Notes under the pieces: generated by a model
Database searches by the model: none
What the model saw: the letters and a program-made list of their open reading frames with translations, nothing else
Told to the model about the DNA's origin: nothing
Assembly (NCBI GenBank): GCA_024640405.1
Contig: JAHEFB010000033.1
Coordinates: 1-46,337, forward strand
Origin: Alphaproteobacteria bacterium
GTDB lineage: Bacteria > Pseudomonadota > Alphaproteobacteria > Rhizobiales > Aestuariivirgaceae
Reading direction: 5' to 3'
Length of the DNA stretch: 46,337 nt
Made by a program: the position numbers and the translations under genes
Part shown: positions 16,601 to 26,566 of the stretch, one piece after another
Layout of the letters: every line of letters begins with the position of its first letter
Position numbering within the stretch: the stretch's first letter is position 1

Positions 16601-18489
16601 TGGACCGGGATATCCAGACCACACCGTTTACGGCTGTTGGTGTCGGTGACATGTCCGGTGACGTGTTTGGCAACGGTATGTTGCTGTCGAAACAAACCAA
16701 GCTGCTGGCAGCATTCGATCACCGTGACATTTTTATCGATCCGGATCCGGATGTCACGAAGAGCTTTGCCGAGCGCCAGCGACTGTTCGAGATGCCGCGT
16801 TCTAGCTGGCAGGACTATGACCGCAAGCTGATCAGCAAGGGTGGCGGCATTTTCTCCCGTTCGGAAAAACAAATCACGCTGTCTCCGGAGATCATGGCTG
16901 CAATCGGACTGTCAACCTCCAAGGTGACGCCCAATGAACTGATGAGAGCCATCATCATGTGTGACGCCGACCTTTTGTGGTTTGGCGGTATCGGCACCTA
17001 TATTCGCGGTGGCAGTGAGAGCAATGCGGATGCAGGCGACAAGGCCAATGACAGCATCCGCGTCAGGGCCAAGGAACTGAGGGTCAAAGTCGTGGGCGAA
17101 GGCGCCAATCTCGGCATGACGCAGCTTGCAAGGGTTGAATTTGCCCTGAATGGCGGGCGCATAAATACAGATGCCATCGACAACTCGGCAGGGGTTAATT
17201 CGTCGGACGTTGAAGTCAATCTCAAGATTGCACTTGGAGAAGCCGAAGCTGCCGGCAAACTGAAGCGGGCTGCCCGCAACAAACTGCTTGCCGCCATGAC
17301 CGATGACGTAGCTGATCTGGTGCTGCGCAACAACTATCTTCAGACACTGTGTGTTTCGCTCATGGAAGGCACCTTGTCACGTGACGGGGCCGGATTGGCG
17401 CGGTTGTTCAGGGAACTTGAAAATCGCGGTGGCCTGGATCGTGCGATTGAGTTTCTGCCGTCAGGCGAAGAACTTGGCGATCGCCTGAAGTCGGGCGGCG
17501 AACTTTCGCGACCTGAAATGGCGGTGTTGGTGTCTTACGCGAAAATTGTCGTGTTCAACGATCTGATGGCGCAGGATTTTGCGTCCGATCCATACCTGGA
17601 AGGTGAGTTGATGCGGTATTTCCCCGACCGCATGTCGAGGTCCTACGCCGCAGAAATCAGCGATCACAGATTGCGTGCGGAGATAATCAGTACCTTGATT
17701 GCCAACAGCATCGTCAATCGCTGTGGTCCACTGTTTCTGTTTGACCTGGCAAATGATACCGCTGTTCGGGCGGGCGACCTGGCCAAATTCTATGTATTGA
17801 GCCGGGACAGTTTTGGTTTTGTCGAGATGAACGAGGCAATCAACCGGCTCGACAATCAGGTAGCAAGCGATCAGCAAATGTCGCTGTATGGGCGACTCAG
17901 AATTGGGTTGAGCGATGCAGTTGCGTGGTTTGCCGCCAACGAGAGCAGCAATTCGACGCTGTCAGAATTGGTGCCGGTCTACAAGGACGGAGTAACATCA
18001 ATTTCCAGCGGTTTGCTTGATGCCATGCCAAAAGAGCAGAAAGTGCAACTGGCCAGTGATGTTGCAGAAATATCTGCTCTGGGACTGGATGCGAAGACCG
18101 CGTTGCGAATTGCAGGCCTGAGATACCTGGTTCGAGGTCTGGACGTTGTGCAGACCGCACAGTCTGCCAACAGACCGGTCAAGGAAGTCGCGAAGACCTA
18201 TTTCGATCTGAGCGGTGCCCTGGGTGTTGATCAGATTCTGGCAAGTGCACAGAAATTACCCAGCGAAAGTGACTATGATCGCCAGGCCATTGCAGGTATC
18301 ACCCAGACGGTACAACGCTCGGTTCGCAGCATTGCTGCCGGCAGCGTCAAAACCAGCCTGTCACCGGCAGGGCAGGAATTGGTTTCGAACACCGGAGACG
18401 AGCTTATTCGGATAACGCGAGAACCCGATTTCTCGCTGGCGAAGTTCGCCGTGATCGCCAGCCAACTGGGAGGCCTTGCGAAAACATAG
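13699..18489 (+). CDS. gdhB: Large NAD-specific glutamate dehydrogenase
   Basis: A protein of about 1596 residues, the usual size of the 180-kDa NAD-GDH class of alphaproteobacteria and pseudomonads. It interconverts glutamate and 2-oxoglutarate plus ammonia with NAD. The N-terminal 700 residues are the regulatory ACT-like region (for example LEILNDDMPFLVDSVVNAL). The catalytic block includes LRGGEIARGGLRWSDRAEDF and NVKNAVIVPVGAKGGFI. Further on, FGGIGTYIRGG and VVGEGANLGMTQLARVEFA mark the dinucleotide-binding part. A TTG at 13678 would add seven residues; I prefer the GTG at 13699 because AAGGGTGG sits six bases upstream. It is a single-gene unit. Codon use is like the neighbours. Confidence 0.94.
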   Translation: MSEKTNSNSAQKNSKKKTGKSLLEKTLHKQLFREAADEDVAGLTSADIDLLVEKSKQFLDVKAPGRVKIRIENPGVKEGALAQRCILEILNDDMPFLVDSVVNALSKNGHTVHTILHPVIASKRDSKGKLKSLDDPKKQSGDFLRESYLHIHLETLSSEREREELVGELHDILEEIRAAVVDWQPMQHVIQGRIEQLRTKASPLPTAIVSETIDFLSWLLNNKFTFLGMCHYSLGKKGGRKQMLADDKSALGILRLQKRQVIENASQRDLSKYKSGYAIVVEKSDVVSRVHRPVVMDYVGLYDFDQEGNVVGELRVVGLFASTAYTEAASGIPLLRRRIDAVMALSGYTSSGHSGKGLLNILETMSRDDLFQIESEQLAPLAMGMWRLHERPRTRVFVRLDRFERYVIAFVFFPRDRFSSDLREKAGAILEKHYNGKTLEFMPNFGEGTLVRVRFIISLGVSPKKLPDANLVEKEIVQATRSWGDELSDALVSNREGSAGRSLSRRYANAFPPAYREANHIAEAQDDIDIMEALDARVSTAAEFAEPVGSHGAVRLKLFNLASPVPLSARLPLLEDMGLRALDENTYVVQPTDKSGSPAEGGAVYLHEVALNSDDNAAIDPLSYEQLKACFLAVWTDKADSDRLNGLVLSASLTWQEVTVLRACARYLRQTGFPYLVSTMAGTLMRYGEVTRLLVNLFKARFQPDHAEVGTLAEREKLQARLLRDIENHLASVPSLDDDRIIRHVVGVITATMRTNFFNLDNLQGGLPIALAMKIRSKDVPGIPAPVPFAEIFVHSTLVEGVHLRGGEIARGGLRWSDRAEDFRTEVLGLAKAQNVKNAVIVPVGAKGGFIPRQLPAGGSRDEIYQAGTLAYQSFISSLLSLTDNTKGGKIIPPPAMIRHDGDDPYLVVAADKGTAAFSDVANAISSDTGFWLDDAFASGGSAGYDHKKMGITARGGWEAVKRHFREMDRDIQTTPFTAVGVGDMSGDVFGNGMLLSKQTKLLAAFDHRDIFIDPDPDVTKSFAERQRLFEMPRSSWQDYDRKLISKGGGIFSRSEKQITLSPEIMAAIGLSTSKVTPNELMRAIIMCDADLLWFGGIGTYIRGGSESNADAGDKANDSIRVRAKELRVKVVGEGANLGMTQLARVEFALNGGRINTDAIDNSAGVNSSDVEVNLKIALGEAEAAGKLKRAARNKLLAAMTDDVADLVLRNNYLQTLCVSLMEGTLSRDGAGLARLFRELENRGGLDRAIEFLPSGEELGDRLKSGGELSRPEMAVLVSYAKIVVFNDLMAQDFASDPYLEGELMRYFPDRMSRSYAAEISDHRLRAEIISTLIANSIVNRCGPLFLFDLANDTAVRAGDLAKFYVLSRDSFGFVEMNEAINRLDNQVASDQQMSLYGRLRIGLSDAVAWFAANESSNSTLSELVPVYKDGVTSISSGLLDAMPKEQKVQLASDVAEISALGLDAKTALRIAGLRYLVRGLDVVQTAQSANRPVKEVAKTYFDLSGALGVDQILASAQKLPSESDYDRQAIAGITQTVQRSVRSIAAGSVKTSLSPAGQELVSNTGDELIRITREPDFSLAKFAVIASQLGGLAKT

Positions 18490-18552
18490 GATTGTTGGTT
18501 CTGTTCAAATGAAGGTTGTTGTAAAGACCGGAATCCGTTTTTTAGGAAGATA

Positions 18553-18873
18553 TTATTCCACAACTACTGCAGTGCCGGCGGCCGTGACCATTAACATCGA
18601 CCCGTTCTGGCCAACGGTTTCATAGTCGATGTCCACACCAATGACGGCGTTTGCTCCAAGGGCAGAAGCCTTGTCGGATAACTCGGCAATCGCTGTTTCG
18701 CGCGCGTCATTGAGTACCTTCTCATAAGCCCCGGAACGGCCGCCAACGATGTCGCGAATGGAGGCAAACAGATCACGAAACAGATTTGCGCCCAATATGG
18801 CCTCTCCGGCGACAAGACCCTTGTAAGACGTAATACGACGGCCTTCGATTGTGTTTGTTGTCGTGACAAGCAT
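18553..18873 (-). CDS. YbjQ/UPF0145 family protein
   Basis: A 106-residue protein of the YbjQ family, full length. It starts [21 protein letters not shown] and carries the conserved glycine-rich body [19 protein letters not shown] and [15 protein letters not shown]. The family is a small oligomeric beta-alpha fold of unknown function, sometimes labelled heavy-metal-binding; the evidence for metal binding is weak. GGGAGGAAG is a strong ribosome binding site before the ATG at 18873. It lies 43 bp downstream of purH on the same strand and may be cotranscribed. Confidence 0.9.
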   Translation of the reverse strand: MLVTTTNTIEGRRITSYKGLVAGEAILGANLFRDLFASIRDIVGGRSGAYEKVLNDARETAIAELSDKASALGANAVIGVDIDYETVGQNGSMLMVTAAGTAVVVE

Positions 18874-18900
18874 GGTCTTCCTCCCGCAGAATGGATAAGA

Positions 18901-18921
18901 TTAATGGGTCCTGACCCTAAT
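18901..18921. repeat. Dispersed palindromic repeat GGGTCCTGACCC, copy 2
   Basis: This copy matches 3081-3101 at 18 of 21 positions. Its core GGGTCCTGACCC (18906-18917) is a near-palindrome. It covers the purH stop codon (18917-18919), so the repeat supplies the end of the reading frame. Folding as a short hairpin at the 3' end of the purH message is possible. Confidence 0.6.
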
Positions 18922-20497
18922 GTCTGAAGTGTCGCATTCCAGTGAACACCATTGCCAGGCCTTTTTCATCGGCTGCAGCAATCACCTCATCGTCGCGCAT
19001 TGAGCCGCCGGGCTGGATTATCGCGGTAGCGCCTGCGGATGCAGCCTGCAGCAGACCATCGGCAAACGGGAAAAATGCGTCGGATGCGACCACACTTCCG
19101 GCTGTGAGTGTTTCTGCGATGTTGGCTGCGTCAGCGGCGTCTCGGGCCTTGTGGGCAGCCACACGACTGGAGTCTATCCGGGACATCTGGCCGGCTCCAA
19201 TGCCGACCGTGGCGCCGTCCTTTGCATAGATTATGGCATTTGACTTGACGTGCTTGGCGACACGGAAAGCGAACAGCAGATCTGCCATCTCCTGTTTTCC
19301 GGGCTGGCGTTTTGTGACGATCTTCAGGTCAGTTGAACTGATGCGGCCGTTGTCGCGAGACTGAACCAGAAACCCGCCTGCAACCGTTTTGAACGCAATG
19401 CCGGGCTGGTCCGCATCGGCAAGGCCCGCAGTGGTAAGGATCCGAAGGTTCTTTTTGGCCGCAAAGACCGCTTTTGCCGCATCGCTGATGCCCGGTGCAA
19501 TAATCACCTCGGTGAATATTTCGCAAACCACTGCCGCAGTTGCCTCGTCAATTGGCTGATTGAAGGCGACAATGCCGCCAAATGCACTGACCGGATCGCA
19601 GCGCAGTGCAAGCTGATAGGCTTCAATTGCAGTTGCGGCAGTGGCAACGCCGCACGGATTAGCGTGCTTGACGATAACGCACGCGGCGCAGGCTGCAGGA
19701 TCAAACTCGCTGACACATTCAAATGCCGCGTCTGTGTCGTTGATGTTGTTGTAGGACAACTCCTTGCCCTGCAGTTGCTGTGCGGTCGCCACACCCTCGC
19801 GTATTTCGCCAGTGCGATAAAATCCTGCTGTCTGATGGGGGTTTTCACCATAGCGCAGCTGCTGCACCAGAGATCCGCCCAGTGCCCGATAAGGGCCCAG
19901 GCTCTCGCCTGCCTCACCCAGCAGCCAGGTGCTGACTATGGAATCATACGCGGCTGTGCGGGCAAATGCCTTCGCCGCCAGCCTGGTGCGCGTCTTCTGA
20001 AGGGTGGCACCGGAATGGGCACGCATTTCCTCGATGATCAGTGAATAATCTGCCGGGTCGACTACCGTGGTGACGTCATTGTGGTTCTTGGCGGCTGCTC
20101 TGGTCATCGCGGGCCCGCCGATGTCAATGTTCTCGACCAGCTCCTCGTAGTTGCCGCCACTGGCCAGGGTCTGTTCAAACGGATACAGGTTTACCGCCAG
20201 AAGATCGATGGCACCAATGCCGTTTTCCTGCATTGCCGCCTGATGATCGGGGTTTGAGCGTACGGCAAGCAGGCCGCCGTGAACTTTCGGGTGCAGGGTT
20301 TTTACCCGTCCGTCCATGATTTCCGGAAACCCCGTCCAGCTTGAAATGTCCGTGACTTCCAGTCCGGCCTCGTGCAGCGCGCGTGCTGTGCCACCGGTTG
20401 AGATCAGGTCAACTCCAAGGTCCGCCAGATTTGTGGCAAACTCAACAAGTCCCGTTTTGTCGGAAACCGACAGCAAGGCGCGGCGGATAGCGCTCAT
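18917..20497 (-). CDS. purH: Bifunctional AICAR transformylase/IMP cyclohydrolase
   Basis: A 526-residue cytosolic enzyme for the last two steps of purine synthesis, formylation of AICAR with 10-formyl-THF and ring closure to IMP. The N-terminal cyclohydrolase domain has [23 protein letters not shown] and [13 protein letters not shown] (about 63-75). The C-terminal transformylase domain contains [10 protein letters not shown] and ends with [25 protein letters not shown], the usual C-terminus. I use the ATG at 20497 ([16 protein letters not shown]); the open frame to 20557 adds 20 residues that do not fit the family. It is followed by ybjQ and preceded by the heparinase-like gene in the order known from Hyphomicrobiales. 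Confidence 0.96.
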   Translation of the reverse strand: MSAIRRALLSVSDKTGLVEFATNLADLGVDLISTGGTARALHEAGLEVTDISSWTGFPEIMDGRVKTLHPKVHGGLLAVRSNPDHQAAMQENGIGAIDLLAVNLYPFEQTLASGGNYEELVENIDIGGPAMTRAAAKNHNDVTTVVDPADYSLIIEEMRAHSGATLQKTRTRLAAKAFARTAAYDSIVSTWLLGEAGESLGPYRALGGSLVQQLRYGENPHQTAGFYRTGEIREGVATAQQLQGKELSYNNINDTDAAFECVSEFDPAACAACVIVKHANPCGVATAATAIEAYQLALRCDPVSAFGGIVAFNQPIDEATAAVVCEIFTEVIIAPGISDAAKAVFAAKKNLRILTTAGLADADQPGIAFKTVAGGFLVQSRDNGRISSTDLKIVTKRQPGKQEMADLLFAFRVAKHVKSNAIIYAKDGATVGIGAGQMSRIDSSRVAAHKARDAADAANIAETLTAGSVVASDAFFPFADGLLQAASAGATAIIQPGGSMRDDEVIAAADEKGLAMVFTGMRHFRH

Positions 20498-20580
20498 CGG
20501 CCAACTTCTCCATTTTCGTTTGGAAACTGAGCCCAAGCGATAACACGAAGGCATCACATGCTGAACAGCCAGAAGGTCAG

Positions 20581-22335
20581 TTATCCCGCATTCAATGGCA
20601 ATTCAGGCGCACATTGAGCATTATGGGGCCGAGGCTTGGCGGCATTCTTTATTCGCTTGAAGGCCCACAATACCCGGTCGGGCCTTCCCGCCATGCCGGA
20701 AATCACAATCTGCTCGGTCGGCCGGGGGGATTTGCTGTCGGGCAGGTATACGCTTGGTTCAAGCGACAGCTTTCCACCGCGTGCCGAGAATCGCCAGCCA
20801 ACCTTGTTTGGCAGCAGCAGCATGATGCTGGCACCGTCGCGGGACAGGGTCGCCTTTACAGAGGGGTGAAGGTGAAAGCGAATGGCGAAATTCGGGTCGA
20901 CGGTTGCATCGTTGTTCGGGGTGCCGGCAACGACACGATCTTCGCCGCGCAGATCCGTGCCGTTAGCGTCCAGGAACAATTGCCTTTCGTGTTCGAGACC
21001 AAAGGCATTTAGATAGGCTGAGTGGTGAGCGGAAATAATGCTGCCATGTTCTTCGCTGAGAACCTCGGCTCCCACGTCCCCGTTGCTGATCAAGGCGGGC
21101 GTACTGAACAGGGCGGTGGTGAAGAAGTTATCTATGATTGTACTGGTATCAAGCTCGCCAAGCGTCATGGTGGAATGCGCAGAAGTGAGCCTGGATGCCG
21201 TACGCCAGCCTGCATCAGCCCCTTGCCGGCTACCGCAGTTGACAACAATACGGTGGGCTCCGTCACACAATTCAAATGCCAAGGGCGAACATGCTGCTGC
21301 CGGATTGCGGCCGGGAGCCGGAGGTGTGCCGGTATCCATTATGATTGACGCTGCACCGTGAACAATGCGGCAGTATCCAGTGTGCGGTGCTATGGAGACA
21401 GGACGTCCGCGAACCGGATCCCTGTCGAGAATTGCCTTGATGCCGCCGGTGCTTGTTGCGGTGACGCCATTGAACACGGCAAGGCCTCCGTCGCTGTGGG
21501 TCAGAAGCCGCAGCATGGGCAACATTCGTTCGAGGGCGGCATTCACCGGTCCGGGTATTTCAAGCAGTGCTTTGTTCAGCGCATCGCGAAGCGGAATGAG
21601 CAGCACCAGAAGATCGACCAGTGTCTGCCCGTTGCGGGACACATGACCGCCGTCAGGCAGGATTTGCTGGTCGAGCTCGTGCGACAAACGGCTGAGGGCG
21701 GTTTTTTGAAGCCCTTCAAGACCGGTCGTTCCAAATGTGGCATAGACCATGGCAATTGCCGACATGAGACGATTGGCCGGCAGGAAATGGTTGACACCGC
21801 GACGGGCCAGCAAGCGAGTCTGCCGGGTCAGACTGTCCATGAAGGAAGCTTCAAAACCGCGACTGGCGCCGTGCAGCAGGAAGGGTGCGCATTGTATCCA
21901 GTTTATCAGGCGAGCCGCCAATGTCTGAGGCTGACGGGCGCGGGCGCTCCGGTAGACTTTCAATTCCAGCCATTCGGCGACAATGCCGCGCGCGAAAATC
22001 CTGTACAATTGCGAGTTGCCGGCCTGCAGGTCATGCAACCAGCCAAAGCCATTCAGCGCATGGTCAAACGATGGCGGGCGCGTATCGGGCAGTTTGAAAA
22101 TTGACGTCCCGGCCAGAACAACCCGGCATCCGCCCAGTTCAAAAACACCACGGTAGAGACCCGGTGCCCTAGATGCATTGCCCCTGATGATGGAAGCCAG
22201 CGGTAACCCCAGGCCGGTGCAGCGTGACATCGACAGGCTGGGCAGTGTCGGCGATGTCGCCCGTGCAATCCGATTGACCAGCTGCTTGCTGCTCAGACTG
22301 GCGAGGCCGGTCAGGACTGTCGATGCGGAATTCAT
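20581..22335 (-). CDS. Heparinase II/III family protein
   Basis: A protein of about 584 residues with an alpha/alpha toroid N-terminal half ([34 protein letters not shown]) and a C-terminal beta-sandwich typical of heparinase II/III ([37 protein letters not shown]). True heparinases cleave acidic polysaccharides by lyase chemistry; the bacterial proteins in this purH-rsmB position have no known substrate. No signal peptide is evident, which is odd for a polysaccharide lyase. The ATG at 22335 is chosen over a GTG at 22386; neither has a convincing ribosome binding site. The conserved position between purH and rsmB argues for a core role, perhaps in envelope glycan turnover (inference). Confidence 0.85.
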   Translation of the reverse strand: MNSASTVLTGLASLSSKQLVNRIARATSPTLPSLSMSRCTGLGLPLASIIRGNASRAPGLYRGVFELGGCRVVLAGTSIFKLPDTRPPSFDHALNGFGWLHDLQAGNSQLYRIFARGIVAEWLELKVYRSARARQPQTLAARLINWIQCAPFLLHGASRGFEASFMDSLTRQTRLLARRGVNHFLPANRLMSAIAMVYATFGTTGLEGLQKTALSRLSHELDQQILPDGGHVSRNGQTLVDLLVLLIPLRDALNKALLEIPGPVNAALERMLPMLRLLTHSDGGLAVFNGVTATSTGGIKAILDRDPVRGRPVSIAPHTGYCRIVHGAASIIMDTGTPPAPGRNPAAACSPLAFELCDGAHRIVVNCGSRQGADAGWRTASRLTSAHSTMTLGELDTSTIIDNFFTTALFSTPALISNGDVGAEVLSEEHGSIISAHHSAYLNAFGLEHERQLFLDANGTDLRGEDRVVAGTPNNDATVDPNFAIRFHLHPSVKATLSRDGASIMLLLPNKVGWRFSARGGKLSLEPSVYLPDSKSPRPTEQIVISGMAGRPDRVLWAFKRIKNAAKPRPHNAQCAPELPLNAG

Positions 22336-22463
22336 TGGTTTGCGGTCACGATTTCCGGGTTGAGCACATGCCCGGCAGGTCGTCACAAGTGGCAGAACGG
22401 ACCTGCTGGAGTTCTACGCACATTCAAGCCCAAAGATCGTTAACGAATTGATAACAAGCTGTA

Positions 22464-23816
22464 TCAGTTTGCATCTTTGATAAGGCGAGCAGCAAAAAAA
22501 CCGTCCATTCCACTACTGTCAGCAATCCGGTAGTGGGGCAGGGTTCTCAAATCACCTGTCTTGCTGATGAATTCACCCGGTATGTGGTGCTCACCCGGGG
22601 CAACCGGATTTCGCGTGAAATTGTCCCGTTCGCTCAGGAACGCGGATACCTGTTTGGGGCCTTCGCCGGCCAACAGCGAGCAGACGGCATAGACCAGCGT
22701 ACCGCCGGGCTTGAGCATTTCAGCTGCCTTGCGCAGCAGCTTGCGCTGCAGTGCGTTCAGCAGTTTTACTTCGTCGTTGCCGCGTACATAAGGCATGTCG
22801 GGATGACGACGAATTGTGCCGGTCGCTGAACATGGTGCATCCAGCAGTATGACGTCGAAAGACCCCTCGGGCTCGTACTCCAGCGCATCAACAGCGATAC
22901 AATTGGCCTTGAGGTTGGTCCGGGCAAGATTTTCGCTGACCCTGGTCAATCGGAATTGCGAGATGTCCAGCGCTGTAACGTCGGCTCCGGCAGCACATAA
23001 TTGCATTGTCTTGCCGCCCGGGGCGGCACACATATCAAGCACTGTCCTGCCGTTCACAGGCCCCAGTAACAAAACCGGCAGTGACGCAGCAACATCCTGT
23101 ACCCACCAGTTACCATCTGAAAATCCCGGCAGGTCGGGTATGGCCGGGTGAGGATCATTCAGCCGCACTGTTCCGGTGGGCAGTCTGGTTCCCAACTGCA
23201 GCAGATCGTCGCCGGCCCGATTGTTGTTGATGGTCAAGTCAAGGGCAGCCTTGCTGGTGTGAGCCTCGGCAACATGGGCTGCTGTTTCAATGCCATAGTC
23301 TGCCCGCAGCCGGGTGTGAAGCCATTTGGGCAGGTTTGAAATGGTCGACGGCAATGCGGCCAATATGGTTTCACGATCGCGGCTGATGTTTCGCAGAACC
23401 GCGTTGATCAGCCCCTTCAGCCGCCGGGCTCTGTCGTCTTCTGCGGCAAGTGCAACACTAGTCGAAATGGCCGCGTGAGGTTCGGTTTCCATAAACAGCA
23501 ACTGTGCAATACCGCACAAAAGAATAACCCTTGCCTTGCCGGTACGCGCCCGCAGTTGCTGTTCGACGTAGTTTTCCAGAATGGCCTCTATCTGACCTTT
23601 TCGGCGCAGTGCCGTTGCAGCCAGCGCGTGGGCAAAAGCGCGATCGCGCGGATCATCGACCTGCGTCAGACTGTCAGCCAGGGCTTCTTCCAGAAAGCGG
23701 CGTTCATACAACACGAGCGAAACGGCATTCACCGCCGCTGAACGCAGACCGAGGCCTTCGACCCTGACCGGGGATGGGGTGAATTTACGGGCGCGCTGTT
23801 TCTTCTTTACCCCCAA
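22464..23816 (-). CDS. rsmB: 16S rRNA (cytosine-C5) methyltransferase, RsmB/Fmu type
   Basis: A 450-residue enzyme with an N-terminal NusB-like RNA-binding domain (about 25-155) and a C-terminal SAM-dependent methyltransferase domain. The SAM motif is [12 protein letters not shown] (about 259-270). The two conserved cysteines of RNA m5C methyltransferases are in [15 protein letters not shown] (327-341) and [12 protein letters not shown] (near 379). The family methylates C967 of 16S rRNA in E. coli. The only start that keeps the NusB domain is a TTG at 23816, inside the end of htpX and overlapping it by 10 bp, with AAGGCGG upstream. This suggests translational coupling to htpX. Confidence 0.93.
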   Translation of the reverse strand: MGVKKKQRARKFTPSPVRVEGLGLRSAAVNAVSLVLYERRFLEEALADSLTQVDDPRDRAFAHALAATALRRKGQIEAILENYVEQQLRARTGKARVILLCGIAQLLFMETEPHAAISTSVALAAEDDRARRLKGLINAVLRNISRDRETILAALPSTISNLPKWLHTRLRADYGIETAAHVAEAHTSKAALDLTINNNRAGDDLLQLGTRLPTGTVRLNDPHPAIPDLPGFSDGNWWVQDVAASLPVLLLGPVNGRTVLDMCAAPGGKTMQLCAAGADVTALDISQFRLTRVSENLARTNLKANCIAVDALEYEPEGSFDVILLDAPCSATGTIRRHPDMPYVRGNDEVKLLNALQRKLLRKAAEMLKPGGTLVYAVCSLLAGEGPKQVSAFLSERDNFTRNPVAPGEHHIPGEFISKTGDLRTLPHYRIADSSGMDGFFAARLIKDAN

Positions 23817-24763
23817 GGGCCAGCCGCCTTTTTGCCGGAGGAAGATCCGCGGCCTGCCTTTGACCAGGGGCCGGACGGCGAAGCCTGGTCCGAGGCTTGA
23901 TCGTCGTCGGAAAAACCGGCGCTGCGAGGCATGGACATCTGCTCAAGCGCCTCTATGCGGTTTTGCGTATTCGGGTGGGTGGAAAACAAGTTGTCCATTC
24001 GCGCACCTGACAATGGATTGATGATGAACATGTGGGCTGTGGCCGGATTCGCCTCAGCTGTATCATTTTCAATCTGCTCAGCACCAGAGGCGATCTTGCG
24101 CAGTGCATTAGCCAGTGCATGAGGCTTGCCGCAAATTTCAGCGCCACGCCGATCGGCTGCGTACTCGCGGGTCCGGCTGATCGCCATCTGTACCAGCATT
24201 GCGGCAATCGGTGCCAGCAACATCATCGCAATTGTTCCAATCAGGCCCATCGGGTTATTGCGATCGCGACCACCGAAGAACATGGAAAAGTTGGCCAGCA
24301 TTGAAATGGCGCCGGCAATGGTGGCGGTAACCGTCATGATCAGGGTATCGTGGTTCTGGATATGAGCCAGTTCATGTGCCATGACGCCTTCAATCTCGTC
24401 ATAGTTGAGTTGCTGCATCAGGCCCGTGGTCGCGGCCACCGCAGCATTTTCCGGATTGCGGCCGGTGGCAAACGCGTTGGGTTGCGGATTGTCCATCACA
24501 TAGATCTTGGGCATCGGCAGGCCGGCATTGTCAGCCAGTCTGGCGATCATGGCGTACAGTTCGGGGTTTTGTGTTTCGCTGGCTGCCTGGGCGCCATGCA
24601 TCGACAACACAGCCTTGTCTGAGTTCCAGTAGGCATACACATTGGTGCCCGCCGCAAACAGCAGGGCGATCACCATACCGGTTTGTCCGCCCAGCATGAA
24701 ACCGATGCCGATGAACAGGGCAGTCATGCCCGCCAGCAACACGGCTGTTTTCATATAGTTCAT
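23807..24763 (-). CDS. htpX: HtpX family membrane zinc metalloprotease
   Basis: A 318-residue inner-membrane protease of family M48. Two N-terminal helices (residues 5-45) precede the cytosolic catalytic domain, which has the zinc motif [10 protein letters not shown] (130-139), two further helices, and the third ligand in [14 protein letters not shown]. HtpX degrades misfolded membrane proteins alongside FtsH. The C-terminus ends with a Ser/Gly/Lys-rich tail ([21 protein letters not shown]) common in alphaproteobacterial HtpX. The 3' end overlaps rsmB by 10 bp, so the two are one transcript. It is divergent from the DUF1674 gene with about 80 bp between. Confidence 0.95.
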   Translation of the reverse strand: MNYMKTAVLLAGMTALFIGIGFMLGGQTGMVIALLFAAGTNVYAYWNSDKAVLSMHGAQAASETQNPELYAMIARLADNAGLPMPKIYVMDNPQPNAFATGRNPENAAVAATTGLMQQLNYDEIEGVMAHELAHIQNHDTLIMTVTATIAGAISMLANFSMFFGGRDRNNPMGLIGTIAMMLLAPIAAMLVQMAISRTREYAADRRGAEICGKPHALANALRKIASGAEQIENDTAEANPATAHMFIINPLSGARMDNLFSTHPNTQNRIEALEQMSMPRSAGFSDDDQASDQASPSGPWSKAGRGSSSGKKAAGPWG

Positions 24764-24846
24764 TGCTACACCTGTAATTGTGCCCGCTCGTTACCACCGC
24801 CTGTGGATACTCCGGCACATTGCCAATAACCGATAATGAGCAGTAT

Positions 24847-25071
24847 ATGTTTGTTGATCCGCCCCAATTCAATGAAAAGCTTGTAATGCCGCACCAGCCA
24901 TCGGAAAAACCTCCCCTCAGCCCCGCTGCCAGGCGTGCGCTTGCCGAAGCCAGGAAAAGACGCGAGCAGGAAGCACCAAGTGAGCTGCCGGTCGAGATCG
25001 ACGGGCGCGACGGGCCCGAACCCACCAGGTTTGGAGACTGGGAGAAAAAAGGCATCACAAGCGATTTCTAG
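24847..25071 (+). CDS. DUF1674 protein, succinate dehydrogenase assembly factor 4-like
   Basis: A small 74-residue protein ending in the family signature PTRFGDWEKKGITSDF, which is near-invariant in DUF1674/SDHAF4. In eukaryotes and alphaproteobacteria this factor helps assemble flavinylated succinate dehydrogenase (SdhA) in the cytosol or matrix. The N-terminal part is low-complexity and charged (AARRALAEARKRREQE). A second ATG at 24886 (MPHQPSEKPP) would give 61 residues and is equally plausible; an upstream TTG at 24778 is unlikely. The divergent arrangement with htpX is common in Hyphomicrobiales. Confidence 0.87.
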   Translation: MFVDPPQFNEKLVMPHQPSEKPPLSPAARRALAEARKRREQEAPSELPVEIDGRDGPEPTRFGDWEKKGITSDF

Positions 25072-25079
25072 AGCGGCAC

Positions 25080-25169
25080 GGGTTCACGTGAACCCATAAA
25101 GTCGCTCAAGCACCTAAGAAGCGATCAGTTTTGTGATTTTTGACTGATTCAATCAAAATCATACTGATC
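25080..25169. repeat. Intergenic palindrome and long imperfect inverted repeat
   Basis: A perfect 16-bp palindrome GGGTTCACGTGAACCC lies at 25080-25095, 9 bp after the DUF1674 stop. It is followed by an imperfect inverted repeat with outer arms GATCAGT (25123-25129) and ACTGATC (25163-25169) and partly paired AT-rich inner arms. The combination of a TTCACGTGAA palindrome followed by a GATCAGT/ACTGATC hairpin resembles intergenic repeat elements I associate with Hyphomicrobiales genomes. It could also act as a terminator for the DUF1674 gene. Confidence 0.5.
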
Positions 25170-25276
25170 TAGCAACCTGAGACGGTGTGCCACTTGCGGG
25201 TGTACGGCAACATGCTGTAGGTCCCGCGCATCTTTCAGCTAATACCATTGGGATGGTTCGACAGGAGAGAAATCAA

Positions 25277-26500
25277 ATGAGCATCAAGGGCTCGGTCAAG
25301 AAGGTTGTGCTGGCATACTCCGGTGGTCTGGATACATCGATCATTCTGAAATGGCTGGAAAGCGAACTGGGTGCCGAAGTGGTGACCTTCACGGCCGATC
25401 TCGGGCAGGGTGAAGAACTGGAACCTGCGCGCAAGAAAGCCGAGATGCTTGGCATCAAGCAGATATACATTGAAGATGTGCGCGAGGAATTTGTTCGTGA
25501 CTTCGTGTTTCCGATGTTTCGCGCAAATGCGGTGTATGAGGGAACCTATCTGCTTGGCACGTCCATTGCCAGGCCGCTGATTGCCAAGCGGCTGGTGGAA
25601 ATCGCTGCTGAAACCGGTGCGGATGCAATTGCACACGGCGCAACCGGCAAGGGCAACGACCAGGTGAGATTCGAGCTTGCGGCGTATGCGCTTAACCCGG
25701 ATATCAAGATCATAGCGCCGTGGCGTGACTGGTCCTTCAAATCCCGCACCGACCTGATCAATTTTGCCCAGTTGCATCAGATTCCGGTGCCGAAGGACAA
25801 GCAGGGAGAGGCGCCATTTTCAGTGGACGCCAACCTGTTGCATTCCTCATCCGAAGGCAAGGTGCTTGAAGACCCCAATGTGGAACCGCCGGACTATGTG
25901 TTCCAGCGTTCCGTCAGTCCTGAAGATGCGCCTGATTCTGCAACTGTCATAGAGATCGACTTCAGCAAAGGCGACGCAATTTCCATTGACGGCAAGGCGC
26001 TGTCACCGGCAACCTTGCTGGCAACACTGAATGATCTTGGCCGCGACAATGGAATTGGCCGGCTGGATCTGGTTGAAAATCGCTTTGTCGGCATGAAGTC
26101 GCGGGGTGTCTATGAAACGCCGGGTGGTACGATTTTGCTGACTGCTCATCGTGCGATGGAATCCATCACCCTGGACCGGGAGGCGGCTCACCTGAAAGAC
26201 AGCCTGATGCCGCAATATGCCAAGATGATCTACAACGGTTTCTGGTTCGCGCCGGAACGTGAAATGCTGCAGGCACTGATTGACAAGAGCCAGCAGCATG
26301 TCGAAGGCACGGTTCGGCTCAAGCTGTACAAGGGCAATGTCATTGTCATCGGCCGCAGTTCACCCAAATCACTTTACTCGGATGAACTGGTGACGTTTGA
26401 AGATGATCGCGGCGCCTACGACCAAAAGGACGCGGAAGGCTTCATCCGGCTCAACGCGCTGCGCCTGAGGACCCTTGCGGCACGCCGGCGCAACGGCTAG
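25277..26500 (+). CDS. argG: Argininosuccinate synthase
   Basis: A 407-residue cytosolic enzyme that joins citrulline and aspartate with ATP in arginine synthesis. The ATP-pyrophosphatase P-loop is [10 protein letters not shown] (12-21). Further family motifs are [15 protein letters not shown], with the citrulline and aspartate binding residues, and IAPWRDW. The ATG at 25277 is preceded by AGGAGAG at good spacing; the open frame to 25187 is not coding-like. Length and sequence are ordinary. It forms its own unit after the repeat-rich gap. Confidence 0.97.
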   Translation: MSIKGSVKKVVLAYSGGLDTSIILKWLESELGAEVVTFTADLGQGEELEPARKKAEMLGIKQIYIEDVREEFVRDFVFPMFRANAVYEGTYLLGTSIARPLIAKRLVEIAAETGADAIAHGATGKGNDQVRFELAAYALNPDIKIIAPWRDWSFKSRTDLINFAQLHQIPVPKDKQGEAPFSVDANLLHSSSEGKVLEDPNVEPPDYVFQRSVSPEDAPDSATVIEIDFSKGDAISIDGKALSPATLLATLNDLGRDNGIGRLDLVENRFVGMKSRGVYETPGGTILLTAHRAMESITLDREAAHLKDSLMPQYAKMIYNGFWFAPEREMLQALIDKSQQHVEGTVRLKLYKGNVIVIGRSSPKSLYSDELVTFEDDRGAYDQKDAEGFIRLNALRLRTLAARRRNG

Positions 26501-26566
26501 CCGGGTCATTCAGCGCCACGCAATCTCGCAATGTTGTGAAAACGGTTTGGGCTCATTGTGTGCACA

